Shown here in pieces: positions 25,511-33,407 of a stretch of DNA of 64,000 bases. This DNA is from an uncultured Bacteroidales bacterium (lineage in GTDB: Bacteria > Bacteroidota > Bacteroidia > Bacteroidales > Paludibacteraceae), in contig CAKVEC010000008.1 in the NCBI GenBank assembly GCA_934728255.1, positions 56,085-120,084 of the forward strand. Direction: 5' to 3'. Positions within the stretch are counted from its first letter, which is position 1. Every line of letters begins with the position of its first letter. Below the pieces are notes generated by a model, which ran no database searches, was not told the origin of the DNA, and was given only the letters and a program-made list of their open reading frames with translations. Both the position numbers and the translations under genes were made by a program.

Positions 25511-26256
25511 GCAGGAAGCCACTATTGATACTTTTTGCACTGCTGCCCTTGTGTCTCAACGCACAAGAGCAGCAGTCGGAGTTTTCTACCAAAAAGGAAA
25601 AGAAAGAAGAACAAGCCTCGCGCAACCGTCTCTTTAGCGGTTTCTCGGGCGGAATGATGTTGCATATGGGCTACGCCTTTGCCCAATCGCCGGATGAATT
25701 ATTCCGCAATCCGTCGCTAATGAAAGGCGAGAACCTGCCCAAGAGCGGTGTAACGATGGGAATAGGCGGGGCATTGCGCATACACTTGCTGAACCATATT
25801 CATATCGGATCGGAGGGGTTTGTCAGCACGATGCCACTGATGAAAACCGGCAGCCAGATACGCACGGGGTACGGCGGTATCTTGTGCGATTATTACGGTC
25901 ATTGGGGCAAGAAAGTGCGCCCGATAGTAGGAATAACCATCGGCGGCGGAAGCACCAGCCGCCTGTATGTGCCTTATGATGGGGAGATCGTAGAAGGAAA
26001 AGAGGACAAAGAGGGGCAGACCACGGAGTACAATGCGTCCTATACCAAGACGCCGTTTTTTATGCTCGACCCGTATATAGGATTGGAGTTTTCGCTCAAC
26101 AGCCATATCTCATTGCTCACACGGATAGACTGGGTGCTGCCTTTTGGAGCGAAAGGATCGAAACTGAGCAATCAGGACGTATCGTGGCGCAACTATGTTG
26201 CCCCGGCAGGGCCGAGGCTGTATATCGGCTTTATGTTCGGGCACCTGCAGAGATAA
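25507..26256 (+). CDS. Outer-membrane beta-barrel protein, unknown role
   Basis: A 249-residue protein with signal peptide [20 protein letters not shown] and a mature part of alternating strands ([21 protein letters not shown], ending [12 protein letters not shown]). This is typical of small Bacteroidota outer-membrane barrels. The start is the ATG at 25507 inside the deoD stop, so it is translated by coupling to deoD. Nothing indicates a substrate. Its pairing with deoD could mean a role in nucleoside uptake, but that is only a guess from gene order. Confidence 0.75.
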   Translation: MSRKPLLILFALLPLCLNAQEQQSEFSTKKEKKEEQASRNRLFSGFSGGMMLHMGYAFAQSPDELFRNPSLMKGENLPKSGVTMGIGGALRIHLLNHIHIGSEGFVSTMPLMKTGSQIRTGYGGILCDYYGHWGKKVRPIVGITIGGGSTSRLYVPYDGEIVEGKEDKEGQTTEYNASYTKTPFFMLDPYIGLEFSLNSHISLLTRIDWVLPFGAKGSKLSNQDVSWRNYVAPAGPRLYIGFMFGHLQR

Positions 26257-26267
26257 TGCATAATTTG

Positions 26268-26290
26268 TAATTTGTAATTTGTAATTAATA
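26268..26290 (+). repeat. 7-bp tandem repeat
   Basis: TAATTTG three times followed by TAATTAA in the 43-base gap before yidC. It replaces any visible promoter there, so yidC may be expressed from the kdsB promoter. Confidence 0.55.
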
Positions 26291-26299
26291 TACTAATAA

Positions 26300-28222
26300 A
26301 TGGATAAAAATACTTGGATTGGCTTTCTATTGATAGCCTTGATTATCATCGGTTTCTCGTGGATCGGTCGCCCGTCGAAAGAGGAACTGGCAGAACGTCA
26401 GCGCATACACGACAGCATTGCACTGGTACAACAGATGGAGCAGGAGGCACAGTTTCTCTCCGACGAAATCAACGCCCAACTGCAGGCAGATTCGGCGCGT
26501 GCGAGCGAACAGACCACCAACAATGAAGATTTGCAAAACAGGCTGCAAAAGACTTATGGCGCATTTGCCGTATCGGCACAAGGCGAGAACAAAGCCACCG
26601 TACTCGAAAACGGAAAGATACGCCTCTATATAGACAGCAAAGGCGGACGTATCGCACGTGCGGAACTGAAAGAATACAAGGCGTATGGCGATAGCGTGAA
26701 CCCGCTGTGCCTGTTCCGTGCCGACGAGGCAAAACAGAGTTTCACCCTCATCACAGCGAACAACCGTATTCTGCAAACCGCCAACCTGTATTTCGAGCCG
26801 ATTGAGCCGGAGGTGGGTACGCTTATTATGCGTTTGCACACCAATCAAGAGGACGCTTACCTGGATTTCGTTTATACCATTTCCGAGGACGATTATATGG
26901 TGCGGATGGCTATTCAGCCGCACAACATGCAGTCGGTGCTGGCGCAGAACGTGAACTCGCTTGAGATGCACTGGCAGCAACTCATTCCGCAACAGGAGCG
27001 CGGACGCAAGTTTGAGGAACGCTATGCGCAACTGCAATATATGCTCTTCGACGGCGATATGGAAAAACTATCCGAGAGCAAGCACGACAGCAAAAAAGAA
27101 AATGCCAAAGTGCGCTGGATTGGATACAAAGACCAGTTCTTTTCGACGGTGATGATTGCCGATGATGCGTTCACCTCATCGATGTTCGAGTCCACCCCGC
27201 AAGACAAACACAGCCGCTATATCAAGGAATACAGCACCACGACGGGGGTTGCGTTTGACGTAACCGGGCAAAAAGAGACGGCTTTCCGTTATTTCTTCGG
27301 TCCGAACCACTACAACACCCTCAAAGCCTACGACAAAGATGTAGACAAAGCCGACCGCCTGCACCTGCAGGAACTGGTGCCGCTGGGTTGGAAAGTGGTC
27401 AGTTGGATTGACAAGATTCTGGTCATTCCGATGTTTGACCTATTCACCTCATGGGGCTTGCACATCGGCGTGGTTATTCTGCTGATGACGCTGGTTATCA
27501 AACTGATCATCCTTCCGTTTGTGTTCGCTTCGTACAAATCAAGTGCCAAAATGCGTGTGCTCAAGCCGCAGTTGGACGAAATCAACGCCAAATACCCGCC
27601 CGAGAAGATGCAGGAGCGGCAACAGGCGACGATGGCACTCTATCAGCGTGCAGGCGTCAGTCCGATGTCCGGCTGTCTGCCGATGCTATTCCAGTTCCCG
27701 ATTGTGATGGCAATGTTCTGGTTCTTCCCGACGGCTATCGAGTTGCGCGGCAAGTCGTTCCTTTGGGCAGACGACCTCTCCACCTACGATACACTCATCT
27801 CGTGGGGAACGAATATCCCGCTGCTTGGTGACCACCTGAGTCTCTTCTGCCTCCTGATGACCATCACCAACTTTGCTTACACCTATATCACGATGCAGAC
27901 ACAGTCCACCGACCCGAGTATGAAATTTATGAAGTGGATGATGTATCTGATGCCGCTGATGTTCCTCTTCGTATTCAACGACTACGCAGCCGGTCTGAGT
28001 TACTACTACCTGCTGTCGCTGTTCTTCACTATCCTACAGACAATGATTTTCCGCTGGACTATCAACGACAAGAAACTGCTGGCGCAGATGGAGGCTAACG
28101 CCAAGAAGAAAGGCAACGGACAGAAGAAATCAGGATTTATGGAACGCTTGGAAAAAATGCAACGCGAGCAACAACGTATGGCACGCGAGAACGCCAAAGC
28201 ACAAGCCAAGAAAATGCGATGA
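26300..28222 (+). CDS. yidC: Membrane protein insertase YidC
   Basis: A 640-residue inner-membrane protein. One N-terminal transmembrane segment (WIGFLLIALIIIGFSWIG) is followed by a large periplasmic domain and then the conserved five-helix insertase core from about residue 370 (DLFTSWGLHIGVVILLMTLVIKLI, SPMSGCLPMLFQFPIVMAMF). The tail is Lys/Arg/Gln-rich and may touch ribosomes. It inserts and folds inner-membrane proteins with or without SecYEG. The length fits the Gram-negative family. The TGA overlaps the ATG of the next gene. Confidence 0.97.
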   Translation: MDKNTWIGFLLIALIIIGFSWIGRPSKEELAERQRIHDSIALVQQMEQEAQFLSDEINAQLQADSARASEQTTNNEDLQNRLQKTYGAFAVSAQGENKATVLENGKIRLYIDSKGGRIARAELKEYKAYGDSVNPLCLFRADEAKQSFTLITANNRILQTANLYFEPIEPEVGTLIMRLHTNQEDAYLDFVYTISEDDYMVRMAIQPHNMQSVLAQNVNSLEMHWQQLIPQQERGRKFEERYAQLQYMLFDGDMEKLSESKHDSKKENAKVRWIGYKDQFFSTVMIADDAFTSSMFESTPQDKHSRYIKEYSTTTGVAFDVTGQKETAFRYFFGPNHYNTLKAYDKDVDKADRLHLQELVPLGWKVVSWIDKILVIPMFDLFTSWGLHIGVVILLMTLVIKLIILPFVFASYKSSAKMRVLKPQLDEINAKYPPEKMQERQQATMALYQRAGVSPMSGCLPMLFQFPIVMAMFWFFPTAIELRGKSFLWADDLSTYDTLISWGTNIPLLGDHLSLFCLLMTITNFAYTYITMQTQSTDPSMKFMKWMMYLMPLMFLFVFNDYAAGLSYYYLLSLFFTILQTMIFRWTINDKKLLAQMEANAKKKGNGQKKSGFMERLEKMQREQQRMARENAKAQAKKMR

Positions 28223-28965
28223 AACATCTGCTTATACTGACAGCCCTGTGCTCATTGAGCATAGGGCTGTTTGCTGAAAACATAGCAACGGACAACGGCC
28301 GTACAGCGGAAAGCGATATCCGGTTTGACAGTACTACCGTCAAACCACGCTACACATTTGGCGATTTCTTCGATGCGCTGGATCTGCCGACGGTGCTGGG
28401 TGCGGGTATCACACCCAACGGCATAGAAGGGGCTACTTTCAACTCCTCGATGCGTCTTGGCTGGCGGCACCACAAGAGTTACGGTACGTTTGTTTTTATC
28501 TCGTTTGACACCCACAGCAACACCTATGACTCGCTGTGCATTGCCGGCACCAATGTCCGCACCGGTGAGGTATGGTACTATGAAATCGGAATGGGTGTCG
28601 GGTACAGAATACCGCTGGTAAAAGATATCCGTGCTTTCTACGAGAAGCCGTATTTCAACCATTGGGATTTTTTTGTTTCGGTCGAACCGGGCGTGTCTAT
28701 TCCGTACGTCAAGACAGTGGAACCATTAGACGGAACAGGCGAAGCATACCAACTGAAAGACCGGTTTTCTGCGGTTCCCACCCTGCGTTTTGCCGCAGGC
28801 GTGGAATGGTTCATCGTGCATAACTTCGGAGTCTTTGCCGAAGCGGCATATATTCAGCACCTTACCCCGACTATTATCGAGCAGGCTGCCATCGACCAAG
28901 GCCGTATCAAAGCCCCGTCGGGACCGATAGTCCTGTCGATAGGTCTGTCGCTTTTCTTCAACTAA
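28219..28965 (+). CDS. Outer-membrane protein, function unknown
   Basis: A 248-residue protein with signal peptide MKHLLILTALCSLSIGLFAE and beta-barrel strand patterns, ending in IVLSIGLSLFFN with a terminal aromatic belt. Its ATG overlaps the yidC TGA, so its translation is coupled to yidC. It is of similar size and context to the barrel protein at 25507, with which it brackets yidC. The sequences do not look alike beyond the barrel pattern. The terminator at 28992-29024 follows closely and ends this transcript. Confidence 0.75.
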   Translation: MKHLLILTALCSLSIGLFAENIATDNGRTAESDIRFDSTTVKPRYTFGDFFDALDLPTVLGAGITPNGIEGATFNSSMRLGWRHHKSYGTFVFISFDTHSNTYDSLCIAGTNVRTGEVWYYEIGMGVGYRIPLVKDIRAFYEKPYFNHWDFFVSVEPGVSIPYVKTVEPLDGTGEAYQLKDRFSAVPTLRFAAGVEWFIVHNFGVFAEAAYIQHLTPTIIEQAAIDQGRIKAPSGPIVLSIGLSLFFN

Positions 28966-28991
28966 AGCACCTACCTGCGAAATACAAAAAA

Positions 28992-29024
28992 ACAGAGACT
29001 GCCATATGACAGTCTCTGTTTTTA
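28992..29024. terminator. Bidirectional terminator
   Basis: ACAGAGACTG (28992-29001) pairs with CAGTCTCTGT (29010-29019), flanked by A-run and T-run. It ends the yidC operon on the + strand and may end the structured RNA on the minus strand. The same AGAGACTGCC core occurs in the terminator at 46826-46864. Confidence 0.85.
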
Positions 29025-29031
29025 TATAAAA

Positions 29032-29229
29032 GTGCCGTACAGCCACTCACTCGAGAAAACTCCTAAAGAATAGGATTTGGAGTGTACCATCTCTCTGTAA
29101 TCCGACCACCTCCACCGCTCTCCGACTTGCGTCGGGTCATCGCAGGCGAGTATCGGCACGCCATTGGTCAGGCATTTACCCCGGTTGATTTTATTTGTTG
29201 AGTTTTCCGGTCTCTGTGCTGTACGGCAC
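29032..29229 (-). ncRNA. Structured RNA, 6S-like candidate
   Basis: A 198-base element closed by a perfect 12-bp stem: GTGCCGTACAGC at 29032-29043 and GCTGTACGGCAC at 29218-29229. Inside, on the minus strand, GGAAAACUC pairs with GAGUUUUCU. Next come an unpaired A-rich 5' side and a small 3'-side hairpin (CCUA/UAGG), then CUGACC/GGUCGG and an apical CCGAC-GCAA-GUCGG hairpin with a GNRA loop. Two positions are G-U pairs on the minus strand but would be A-C mismatches on the + strand, which sets the strand. After the last stem comes UUUUAU. A rod with a central bubble and about this length is the shape of 6S RNA, which binds RNA polymerase. I see no clear promoter, and identity is not proven. 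Confidence 0.42.
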
Positions 29230-29301
29230 CTATTTCAATGCGTAATGCTTAATGCATATTTTTCTATGTTTCTTGCCGCGTATCGTGGCATGTGGACTAT
29301 A

Positions 29302-30732
29302 TCAATCCCGTGTATGCCACCCCAACGTAAGCACTATACGATGCGTTTGCGTGCGCATATCGTAGGGCGTTGCCAACTGGTGCGCGTAGAGGTTGATACC
29401 TTGCAAGCCTAACTGATATGCTGCTTGTGCAACAAAAACCTTGCCACGATAGCCCACTCCCAAACTAATATATTGCGTGCGGCGTATATTTTGAAAATAC
29501 GTATCCGTGCGCACGGCATTATAGGCGTGTTCCACGATATCCTCCTGCTGGCGGAATGTCGATTCGTACACATAGCCCGCATTGATAAACAGATTATTGA
29601 CAGGCACTATCTCCAATCCCGCACGCAGACTATGTACATCGTTCATATTCTTTTGGTGCTGATAGTCGTACTGGAACGACAGCAGACCATATTGTTTCAT
29701 TTGGAAAGCCACACTCACACTGCTGCGCAGCGGCATACGGAAACCCGACACTGACGAAGAATTGGTAGGCGTGCCGCTTGAACGCAGCGAATCAGTTGTT
29801 GCACTCAGCGTACCGCTATTGCCCACCGAGAGTGTACTTGCCGTCGGAGTCTGAAACGAAGCCCCCAAGCGCAGACATTCCACAGGGCGATAGATAATAC
29901 CAAACGAACCATTCACGCCGATACCCGACATCGTCAGATCGGTCTTGTTCAGCAAGTCGCCGCCCTCGCCGAACTGCTCGTAGTATTCCGCCGTCTGGCT
30001 GTACGAAAACGAAAGCATCCGTACCCCCGCACCCAGATAGACCCTGTTGGAGATATTCATCGCCCAATCCAATCCGTACTGATTCACATACCCGTACTCC
30101 CTGATACGGAGCGAGTTGCTGAGCGTCTCGCCGTCTAGTAATACCGTTGTCCATCGGTCGCCTCCCGCCTCGGTCGGGTTGATCAGATACGTATCATAGC
30201 CTTGGCAACTGAGCCAACCCACATTCGCATCATTCCAACGCCCCGCAGGCTGCAAAGCCGTCTCTTGCAAACCGTTGGTATTCATACAAATCACATCTGC
30301 CAGCGAAGTCGTTTGTCCCGTAGCCGTTGCCGCAAACGACCGGTTGAACGTGCGTAGACGTGAATAAGAGAACATAAAATTATCGTAAATCACGCCACGT
30401 TCCTTGTATGGGTCGCCGAAAGCAAACACCCACGAGGCTTGCGGGGCTGCAAAATAGTTGGTCTTTTTCCAATCCGCTCCCGCCTGGTGTGTCCTGTCGT
30501 ATCGCTCGTCAAACGAAATCATCACCTCCATACGGCGGTACAATCCCAATCCGGCAGGATTATCTTTCACCGCCGACGGGTCGCCGCCAACAGCCGTCAT
30601 CGCTCCGCCCATACCCACATAACGCGCCGTCCCCGTGAGTTCCTGCTCACTGAGACGCTGCGTATCCTGTGCAGAAAGGGCGGTTGCACCTGCCGCACAA
30701 AGCAAAAGGGCTATATAACGAATAGGTTTCAT
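29302..30732 (-). CDS. FadL/TodX-like outer-membrane transport protein
   Basis: About 476 residues, with signal peptide MKPIRYIALLLCAAGATALSAQ. The N-terminal motif GTARYVGMGGAMTAVGGDPSAVKDNPAGLGLYRR is typical of Bacteroidota FadL-family barrels that pass hydrophobic compounds across the outer membrane (quoted here only to show the GGDPSAVKDNPAGLG core). The ATG at 30732 shares its A with the TGA of the small upstream gene; a GTG three bases earlier is the alternative. Strands continue to the C-terminus (IVLTLGWHTRD). The substrate cannot be told. Confidence 0.82.
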   Translation of the reverse strand: MKPIRYIALLLCAAGATALSAQDTQRLSEQELTGTARYVGMGGAMTAVGGDPSAVKDNPAGLGLYRRMEVMISFDERYDRTHQAGADWKKTNYFAAPQASWVFAFGDPYKERGVIYDNFMFSYSRLRTFNRSFAATATGQTTSLADVICMNTNGLQETALQPAGRWNDANVGWLSCQGYDTYLINPTEAGGDRWTTVLLDGETLSNSLRIREYGYVNQYGLDWAMNISNRVYLGAGVRMLSFSYSQTAEYYEQFGEGGDLLNKTDLTMSGIGVNGSFGIIYRPVECLRLGASFQTPTASTLSVGNSGTLSATTDSLRSSGTPTNSSSVSGFRMPLRSSVSVAFQMKQYGLLSFQYDYQHQKNMNDVHSLRAGLEIVPVNNLFINAGYVYESTFRQQEDIVEHAYNAVRTDTYFQNIRRTQYISLGVGYRGKVFVAQAAYQLGLQGINLYAHQLATPYDMRTQTHRIVLTLGWHTRD

Positions 30733-31001
30733 CACCGTTTGATGATTGCTTTTATCACGGTCGCGTTGTTCCGTGTTACGGAGTCTTCAATAAAAGTGAT
30801 TTCCGCTGACCGATTGTCGGCAGATGTATCGGTTTCTTCCTCGGTCGCTTGATAGTCTTCGGCCTTATTATCCGACAACTGCTGCGTCCGCTGCGGGGTG
30901 TCCCAATAGTACGCATCGTCCACGTAGTCGTCCGCACGGGCAGACAATGCCAACCCTGCAACTACTACCAACAAAATCGCTATGTACCGATACTTTTTCA
31001 C
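30732..31001 (-). CDS. Small secreted protein, function unknown
   Basis: An 89-residue protein. No ATG is available, and the frame most likely starts at GTG (31001) giving MKKYRYIAILLVVVAGLALS as a signal peptide. The mature part is acidic and Asp/Thr-rich (about 65 residues) with a short basic end (VIKAIIKR). It overlaps the FadL-like gene by one base (TGATG) and is therefore coupled to it. It could be a periplasmic partner of that barrel. The family is not recognised. Confidence 0.6.
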   Translation of the reverse strand: MKKYRYIAILLVVVAGLALSARADDYVDDAYYWDTPQRTQQLSDNKAEDYQATEEETDTSADNRSAEITFIEDSVTRNNATVIKAIIKR

Positions 31002-31006
31002 TATTA

Positions 31007-31054
31007 TCTATTCTTCTATTCTTCTATTCTTCTATCTTTCTATTATTCTATATC
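31007..31054 (-). repeat. 8-bp tandem repeat filling a gap between genes (6 units)
   Basis: TCTATTCT three times, then TCTATCTT, TCTATTAT and TCTATATC on the + strand (ATAGAATA type on the coding strand). It occupies almost exactly the whole gap between the trpS stop (31055) and the next start (31001). Confidence 0.7.
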
Positions 31055-32044
31055 TTAGATTCTGCGGAAACCGATAATCTGGCGAACCTCCTCAATGGTC
31101 TTTTCGGCACGCTCCGAAGCACGCTCTGCACCCATTTTCAGCACTTTGGCAAGATATTCGTCATCGTTCTGATAAGCCACAATCTTCTCGCGGATAGGTG
31201 CACAGAACGCATTGATATCGTGTGCCAACTGTTTCTTCATATCGCCGTAGCGGATAGTCATATTGTTGTATGCATCGTTGAAATAGTCGTAGGTCTGCTT
31301 GTCCGAAACCAGTTCCATCAAGGTAAACAGGTTCTGTATTACCTCGGGTTTTTCCTGGTTGAGCATCGTCGGTCCCGCATCGGTAACGGCACGCATCACT
31401 TTCTTGTGTATAGTTTCCTCGTCATCGCACAAGTAAATAGCATTGCCTTCCGATTTGCCCATTTTACCGGTTCCGTTCAGCCCGGGCACTTTCACCGCTT
31501 TCTGATTAAAATAGAACGACTCCGGCTCTTTGAAATACTCCACCTCATAAATACGGTTGAAACGACGCGCACAAAGGCGAGCCATCTCCATATTCTGTTC
31601 CTGGTCTTTGCCCACAGGCACCTTGTCTGCCTTGTGCATCAATATATCCGCAGCCATAAGTGTCGGATAAGTCAGCAAACCGGCATTCACATTATCAGGG
31701 TTCTGACGTACTTTTTCCTTGAAACTCGTAACGCGTTCCAACTCACCGAGATAGGTATTCATATTGAAATAGAGGTACAACTCCAGCACTTGCTTCACAT
31801 CGCTCTGTGCATATAGTGGTGCTTTCTCGGGATCAATACCGCATGCCAAATACTCAGAAAGAATTGTCTTCACCGAATTACGGATATTTTCAGGTTTGGG
31901 ATGCGTAGTGAGAGAGTGCCAATCTGCAATAAAGAACATACAATCATACTCATTTTGCATTTGTACGAAACTCTTTACTGCTCCGAAATAATTACCCAGA
32001 TGCAGGTTTCCGGTAGGACGGATGCCACTAATCACTCTTTCCAT
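31055..32044 (-). CDS. trpS: Tryptophanyl-tRNA synthetase
   Basis: A 329-residue class I synthetase. The HIGH-type motif is in SGIRPTGNLHLGNYFGA and the KMSKS-type motif is GKMGKSEGN. It joins Trp to tRNA-Trp in the cytoplasm. Length and motifs are normal. It is downstream of the Lrp-type regulator, with only 30 bases of octamer repeats between them, so both are probably made from the promoter at 32608-32638. Confidence 0.97.
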   Translation of the reverse strand: MERVISGIRPTGNLHLGNYFGAVKSFVQMQNEYDCMFFIADWHSLTTHPKPENIRNSVKTILSEYLACGIDPEKAPLYAQSDVKQVLELYLYFNMNTYLGELERVTSFKEKVRQNPDNVNAGLLTYPTLMAADILMHKADKVPVGKDQEQNMEMARLCARRFNRIYEVEYFKEPESFYFNQKAVKVPGLNGTGKMGKSEGNAIYLCDDEETIHKKVMRAVTDAGPTMLNQEKPEVIQNLFTLMELVSDKQTYDYFNDAYNNMTIRYGDMKKQLAHDINAFCAPIREKIVAYQNDDEYLAKVLKMGAERASERAEKTIEEVRQIIGFRRI

Positions 32045-32046
32045 TT

Positions 32047-32078
32047 TCTATCTTTCTATTGTTCTATTATTCTATTAT
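32047..32078 (-). repeat. 8-bp tandem repeat between lrp-type gene and trpS
   Basis: TCTATCTT, TCTATTGT, TCTATTAT, TCTATTAT on the + strand, running into the stop codon of the Lrp-type gene. It is the same octamer family as at 31007 and 42741. Confidence 0.65.
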
Positions 32079-32536
32079 TCTATGCCAATCGGCAGGGTGC
32101 GGTTGATACGCTGGTCAAGCGAAGTCAAGGTCTCAGTGTTTGCCACGCCGGGAATCTCCTGTATCTTCGAGTTGAGCAACTCCATCAGGTGCTGATCATC
32201 TTTTGCATACAACTTAATGAGCATCGAATAAGCCCCCAGTGTAAACTGCGACTCCACTATCTCGGGGATTTTTTCCAACTCGGCACTTACCGACTTGTAC
32301 ATCGATGCCTTGGTCAGCATTATGCCCACATACACGCACAACTGATAGCCTAACATCTTCGGATTAACATTATAGCCTGAACCTATAATCACCCCGTTGT
32401 CAAACATTTTCTGTACACGCTGATGCACAGCCGCACGACTCACACCACACATATCTGCCACCTCTTTGAAAGGAATACGTGCATTCCGTGTTATCACACT
32501 CAGAATCTTTCTGTCTAAATCATCTATTTTTTCCAT
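32075..32536 (-). CDS. Lrp/AsnC-family transcription regulator
   Basis: A 153-residue DNA-binding protein. The N-terminal helix-turn-helix (LDRKILSVITRNARIPFKEV, then CGVSRAAVHQRVQKM) is followed by the RAM ligand domain with the usual alpha-beta pattern (VYVGIMLTKAS, YSMLIKLYAKD). Such proteins sense amino acids or related metabolites and act as dimers or octamers. Its promoter is interleaved with that of the divergent O-methyltransferase gene, so self-control and control of that gene are both plausible. trpS downstream raises the possibility of a tryptophan-linked signal, which is inference. Confidence 0.92.
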   Translation of the reverse strand: MEKIDDLDRKILSVITRNARIPFKEVADMCGVSRAAVHQRVQKMFDNGVIIGSGYNVNPKMLGYQLCVYVGIMLTKASMYKSVSAELEKIPEIVESQFTLGAYSMLIKLYAKDDQHLMELLNSKIQEIPGVANTETLTSLDQRINRTLPIGIE

Positions 32537-32607
32537 AACTATTTGATGTATTGCCTGTTCTATTTCAAAAATCGTACCTATCGTAACAAAAATACCGATT
32601 TACTCCG

Positions 32608-32638
32608 CAAAATTACGCTTTTTTTTGCACACCTACAA
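32608..32638 (-). promoter_or_regulatory. Promoter for the lrp-type gene and trpS
   Basis: Minus strand TTG (32636-32638), 20 bases, TAATTTTG (32608-32615). Its -33 side lies inside the divergent promoter at 32625-32655. Confidence 0.72.
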
Positions 32639-32655
32639 GTTTTTTACTACTTTTG
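32625..32655 (+). promoter_or_regulatory. Promoter for the O-methyltransferase gene
   Basis: TTG (32625-32627), 20 bases, TACTTTTG (32648-32655). The ATG follows 20 bases later, so the leader is very short, about 12 bases. Confidence 0.75.
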
Positions 32656-32674
32656 CACTCCTATTATTAGAAAA

Positions 32675-33307
32675 ATGACACTCAACGACTATATAGAATC
32701 CCACACTTCACCGGAAAATGACGCTTTGGCGTTTATCACCCACGACACCAACGTCAACATTCTCAACCCGCACATGCTCTCCGGACAGGTGCAAGGACGC
32801 CTGCTATCCCTATTAAGCAAGATGATTCGCCCTAATCGCATACTCGAATTAGGTACGTTTACTGGTTATTCCGCCCTCTGCCTGGCGGAGGGGCTGACCG
32901 ACAATGGCACCCTGCTCACCCTCGAGCATAACGACGAACTCGAAGATACCATCCGTCGCAATCTGTCGCTATCCCCACTTAACGAAAAAATCGAATTGCG
33001 CATCGGCGATGCCAAAGCCATACTCCCTGCCCTGCAAGGCATCTTTTTCGACCTCGTTTTTGTCGATGCTGACAAGCGCGAATACTGTACCTATCTCGAC
33101 CTTGTCTATCCACTTGTACCGGTAGGCGGGTGGATTATCGCCGACAACACCCTTTGGGATGGACATATCATCGACCCCGCCTACGACAAGGACAAACAGA
33201 CCCTCGGACTGCGTGCTTTCAACGACCGCCTGGCGCAAGACCCGCGCTTCGAACAAGCCATTCTACCGCTTCGCGACGGACTGACCATCATCCGCAAAAT
33301 CCGATAG
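32675..33307 (+). CDS. SAM-dependent O-methyltransferase
   Basis: A 210-residue class I methyltransferase of the caffeoyl-CoA/catechol O-methyltransferase family. SAM-binding motif I is ILELGTFTGYSALCLAEGL, followed by LEHNDELE (motif II). FDLVFVDADKREY is the metal-binding region, and GGWIIADNTLWDG completes it. It is cytoplasmic and Mg-dependent in relatives; the acceptor is unknown. The ATG at 32675 is chosen because an in-frame extension upstream overlaps the promoter. A short T-poor gap follows before the EF-G2-like gene, which converges from the other side. Confidence 0.9.
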   Translation: MTLNDYIESHTSPENDALAFITHDTNVNILNPHMLSGQVQGRLLSLLSKMIRPNRILELGTFTGYSALCLAEGLTDNGTLLTLEHNDELEDTIRRNLSLSPLNEKIELRIGDAKAILPALQGIFFDLVFVDADKREYCTYLDLVYPLVPVGGWIIADNTLWDGHIIDPAYDKDKQTLGLRAFNDRLAQDPRFEQAILPLRDGLTIIRKIR

Positions 33308-33407
33308 GTTCATTCACTATTCTCAATCACAAGACACCTATTCAAAGAAAACGGCTCCCCATTTCCATGGAAAGCCGTCAACCAACATTATTTAAGTGAA
33401 AAACAAA

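Noticed and set aside
29032..29229. Insertion-sequence-like element with terminal inverted repeats
   Set aside because: Only 198 bases, no flanking target duplication seen, and the interior has nested stems with strand-specific G-U pairs, which fits an RNA better.
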